NCBI GenBank assembly: GCA_910578865.1
Contig: CAJTRM010000046.1
Location: 1-15,242 of the forward strand
From: an uncultured Dorea sp.
GTDB lineage: Bacteria; Bacillota_A; Clostridia; Lachnospirales; Lachnospiraceae
DNA: 15,242 bases
Direction of reading: 5' to 3'
The notes under the pieces are model-generated. The model saw only the letters and a program-made list of their open reading frames with translations. It ran no database searches and was not told the origin of the DNA. Below, piece by piece: positions 13,236 to 15,242 of this stretch. Numbering within the stretch: position 1 is the stretch's first letter; every line of letters begins with the position of its first letter. Both the position numbers and the translations under genes were made by a program.

Positions 13236-13874
13236 ATGAATGAAAACAGGGTAAAAAGAAATAAATTGTTAGGTGAACGCATTGTTAAGGGGTTGGAATC
13301 GCGCAATATGGAGGGATACTATGCAGAGTCAAAGGAAGAAGCTTTGAAAAAGGCGCTTCAGTGGATCCCGGAGGGCAGCAGTGTAGCGTGGGGCGGCTCC
13401 ATGTCTATTGCCGAGATTGGCCTGAAGCAGGCGATCTGCGAAGGCGATTACCGGGAATATAACAGGGATGATGCCAAAGATCGGGAGGCAAAGAGAGAAA
13501 TTGAACTTGCGACCTATGACTGTGATTATTTCCTCACGAGCGCTAATGCAATCTCTGAGGACGGTGTGATGATCAACATTGACGGGTTTGGAAACAGGGT
13601 GTCTGCTATTGTGGCCGGTCCAAGGAATGTCATTATGATCATAGGCATGAATAAAGTGGCCAAAGATGTGGAAAATGCCATGTCAAGAGCGAGAAATGAA
13701 GCGGCGCCGATCAATGCACAGCGCTTCGGCCTGGATACTCCATGCTCAAAGGCAGGAACGTGTTTTGACTGCAAAAGTCCGGATACTATATGCTGCCAGA
13801 TTCTGATCACCAGATTTTCCAAGATTCCGAAAAGGATTAAAGTGATTCTTGTTAATGATGAATTAGGATTTTAA
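13236..13874 (+). CDS. Stand-alone LUD domain protein (LutC/DUF162-like)
   Basis: A 212-residue protein of the LUD superfamily, related to LutC of the lactate-utilisation LutABC complex. An early GSSVAWGGSMSIAEIG (47-62) and NAISEDGVMINIDGFGNRVS (104-123) are typical of the fold. A C-terminal cysteine group (Cys170, 176, 179, 186, 187) could hold a metal or iron-sulfur centre, a common addition in anaerobe versions. LutA and LutB are not nearby, so the role is unclear. Such orphan LUD proteins are widespread in Clostridia. AAAGGAGG lies 9 nt upstream of the chosen ATG. The frame is open back to 13056, but that part overlaps the previous gene in another frame and lacks a ribosome binding site. 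Confidence 0.88.
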   Translation: MNENRVKRNKLLGERIVKGLESRNMEGYYAESKEEALKKALQWIPEGSSVAWGGSMSIAEIGLKQAICEGDYREYNRDDAKDREAKREIELATYDCDYFLTSANAISEDGVMINIDGFGNRVSAIVAGPRNVIMIIGMNKVAKDVENAMSRARNEAAPINAQRFGLDTPCSKAGTCFDCKSPDTICCQILITRFSKIPKRIKVILVNDELGF

Positions 13875-13886
13875 CAAAATTTGTTA
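13872..13886. repeat. Short palindrome at the LUD gene end
   Basis: TAACAAAATTTGTTA is a perfect odd palindrome (7-bp arms, one central base) that includes the stop codon. There is no T-run and the loop is too small for a normal terminator. It may be a protein site or chance. Confidence 0.3.
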
Positions 13887-13895
13887 TTTGATGTG

Positions 13896-13924
13896 TTGAC
13901 GAATAAGAGAGCATTTGTTATAAT
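13896..13924 (+). promoter_or_regulatory. Strong promoter of the tRNA-Cys gene
   Basis: TTGACG (13896-13901), a 17-bp spacer and TATAAT (13919-13924), ending 19 nt before the first base of the mature tRNA. It differs from consensus at one position, as expected for a stable RNA gene. Confidence 0.85.
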
Positions 13925-13943
13925 GAACAAGTGCTCATAGCAA

Positions 13944-14014
13944 GGCGCCATAGCCAAGTGGTAAGGCAGAGGTCTGCAACACCTTCATCACCAGTTCAAA
14001 TCTGGTTGGCGCCT
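13944..14014 (+). tRNA. tRNA-Cys (anticodon GCA)
   Basis: The 71-nt cloverleaf is complete. The acceptor stem GGCGCCA pairs with TGGCGCC, and the D-arm is GCC-loop-GGC. The anticodon stem is GAGGT/ACCTT (one G-T pair) with loop CTGCAAC giving anticodon GCA. The variable loop is 4 nt, and the T-arm is ACCAG/CTGGT around TTCAAAT. The discriminator base is T (U73), the identity base for cysteine tRNA. The 3' CCA is not encoded. It stands alone with its own promoter. Its position downstream of a cysteine-rich peptide cluster is probably coincidental. Confidence 0.97.
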
Positions 14015-14070
14015 TTTAGAAAAAGCCTGGGAATATAAGAGTTTCCAGTTATAAAATGTAAATTCAGATT

Positions 14071-14113
14071 AGGCGATATAGCCCCAAGTGAAAGGGTTGT
14101 ATCGTCTTTTTTT
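14071..14113 (+). terminator. Rho-independent terminator after the tRNA gene
   Basis: A 14-bp stem (14071-14084 with 14094-14107, including three G-T wobbles) encloses a 9-nt loop and runs into seven T's (14107-14113). It sits 56 nt past the tRNA and ends that transcript before the dehydrogenase promoter. Confidence 0.85.
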
Positions 14114-14217
14114 GTGTTTTGCAGGAAAGATACTTGTCCGCTTTGTTCCAGAAAATTTTTCTGAGGGTTATTAAAAATCAACAAAAATATTTAAATTATT
14201 TTGTGAAATATTCCATC

Positions 14218-14246
14218 TTGCACAAGTGAAAGCTGTGAGTTAATAT
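14218..14246 (+). promoter_or_regulatory. Probable promoter of the short-chain dehydrogenase gene
   Basis: TTGCAC (14218-14223), a 17-bp spacer and TAATAT (14241-14246). It would give a leader of roughly 105 nt. No other good promoter lies between the terminator and the gene. Apart from this promoter and the palindromes, bases 14114-14359 hold nothing I can identify. Confidence 0.6.
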
Positions 14247-14271
14247 AACAACAACACAATTAGTAAAATGC

Positions 14272-14294
14272 TTTTGCAAAATATATTTGCAAAA
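14272..14294. repeat. Tandem TTTGCAAA palindromes in the dehydrogenase leader
   Basis: TTTTGCAAAA (14272-14281) and TTTGCAAAA (14286-14294) are two near-identical palindromes with centres 13 bp apart, about 25-45 bp past the -10 box. The position suits a repressor acting as a roadblock. The sequence is not a typical catabolite-response element. Confidence 0.45.
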
Positions 14295-14359
14295 CAGGTA
14301 TCGGAAATGTTGCAGATGATCAGAGCAACGGAAACCGAGCCGGAAGGAGGACGACAAAG

Positions 14360-15136
14360 ATGGGAATCATTGAAAAAATGAGGCTGGATGGAAAAGCGAT
14401 CTATGTAACAGGGGCAGCAAGCGGAATCGGTAAAGCGGCAGCCCACGCATTTGCAGAGGCAGGTGCAGATGTGGCAGTTGTGGATATTAACATCGAAGGT
14501 GCAGAAGCAGTTGCAAAAGAGATTGCGGAGGCAACAGGATCAAAGACGATTGCGGTCCAATGTGACGTGACCAAACAGGATCAGGTAGAAGCAATGGTTG
14601 CGAAGGTTGTGGATACATATGGGAAGCTGGACGCCTGCTACAATAATGCCGGGATCGCACTGAACGTAGCGGCAGAGGAGATGACGTACGAGCAGTGGAG
14701 CAAGGTCATTGACATTAACTTAAACGGTGTGTTCCTGTGTGCGACAGCAGCAGGGAGACAGATGCTGAAGCAGGGATACGGCTCCATCATCAACACCGCG
14801 TCTATGTCCGGACATATCGTCAATGTGCCGCAGCCGCAGTGTGCATACAACGCATCGAAAGCCGGGGTGATCATGCTTACAAAGTCTCTGGCAGTTGAAT
14901 GGGCGAAAACAGGCGTGCGTGTGAACAGCATAAGCCCGGGATATATCGGAACCGAGTTGATTATGAATGCAGAGAACCTGAAGCCATTGATTGAACAATG
15001 GAACGGAATGGCGCCTATGGGAAGACTTGGGAAGCCGGAAGAACTTCAGTCTGTTCTGGTGTATCTTGCAGGAGATTCCAGTACATTCACGACAGGGTCT
15101 GACATTGTGGTTGATGGAGCATTTACTTGCTTCTAG
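14360..15136 (+). CDS. Short-chain dehydrogenase/reductase, polyol or sorbose reductase-like
   Basis: A complete 258-residue classical SDR oxidoreductase. The cofactor motif TGAASGIG is at 17-24, and Asp42 at the end of the second strand favours NAD(H) over NADP(H). The structural NNAG is at 95-98 and the catalytic set is Asn120, Ser148, Tyr163 and Lys167 (YNASK). SPGYIGTEL (192-200) shapes the substrate loop, and the end DGAFTCF recalls mannitol, arabinitol and sorbose dehydrogenases, which end similarly. The substrate is therefore perhaps a sugar alcohol or ketose, but steroid or other alcohol substrates are not excluded. AAGGAGG lies 9 nt upstream. It appears to be a single-gene transcript with no neighbours in view that fix the pathway. 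Confidence 0.9.
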   Translation: MGIIEKMRLDGKAIYVTGAASGIGKAAAHAFAEAGADVAVVDINIEGAEAVAKEIAEATGSKTIAVQCDVTKQDQVEAMVAKVVDTYGKLDACYNNAGIALNVAAEEMTYEQWSKVIDINLNGVFLCATAAGRQMLKQGYGSIINTASMSGHIVNVPQPQCAYNASKAGVIMLTKSLAVEWAKTGVRVNSISPGYIGTELIMNAENLKPLIEQWNGMAPMGRLGKPEELQSVLVYLAGDSSTFTTGSDIVVDGAFTCF

Positions 15137-15242
15137 AGAATCACTCTTATCTTACGATAGCCATAGCGCAGGCTATAAAATATAAGTCAAGCATTCCTAT
15201 AGAGAATGAAATTTGAACTTTGAAAAAATAAAATCTCCCCGT
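15137..15242. other. Downstream sequence with no identified feature
   Basis: A weak 6-bp hairpin (ATAGCC / GGCTAT around 15160-15179) follows the dehydrogenase but has no T-run. No gene start or clear terminator is visible before the window ends. Confidence 0.4.

Noticed and set aside
13944..14014. tRNA-Cys as a possible integration site for the island, or as a supply gene for cysteine-rich peptides
   Set aside because: The tRNA lies about 3 kb beyond the compositional border, no repeated tRNA 3' end is visible elsewhere, and the isoacceptor is an ordinary housekeeping gene with its own promoter.

Overview
The window looks like chromosome from a low-to-mid GC anaerobic Firmicute, most likely a gut Lachnospiraceae or other Clostridia. 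That placement is an inference from the strong AGGAGG-type ribosome binding sites, a tRNA-Cys without encoded CCA, a split LacL/LacM beta-galactosidase and a Clostridia-style cysteine-rich RiPP cluster. No species can be named from the sequence alone.

Left part (1-3121). The 3' end of a lacL-like large subunit, closed off by stop codons at the window edge, overlaps a complete lacM-like small subunit by 17 nt. Facing it on the minus strand is a tightly coupled three-gene unit: a BlaI/MecI-family repressor, an M56 (BlaR1-like) membrane metalloprotease with no beta-lactam sensor domain, and a small secreted protein.

Centre (about 3205-10850). A markedly A+T-rich island holds the most interesting system. 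Its genes all run on the plus strand: a 721-residue radical SAM enzyme with two SPASM-like cysteine regions, an 87-residue accessory protein, two short precursor peptides built of CXXX repeats, a BceAB-like permease/ATPase pair, and a one-polypeptide ABC exporter. I read this as a RiPP pathway of the 'CXXX repeat peptide' type. The maturase and accessory protein would modify cysteine-dense cores and the ABC proteins would export the product or protect the producer. Hairpins lie before the first precursor and after the second, suggesting graded expression. No leader peptidase is visible in the window.

Right part (10974-15242). Base composition returns to ordinary. An ABC-2 type drug/peptide-like ATPase and permease pair is followed at once by a YgjP-type metallopeptidase. 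Then come a stand-alone LUD (LutC-like) protein with its own promoter, a tRNA-Cys gene with a near-consensus promoter, a strong terminator, and a short-chain dehydrogenase with a long leader containing tandem palindromes.
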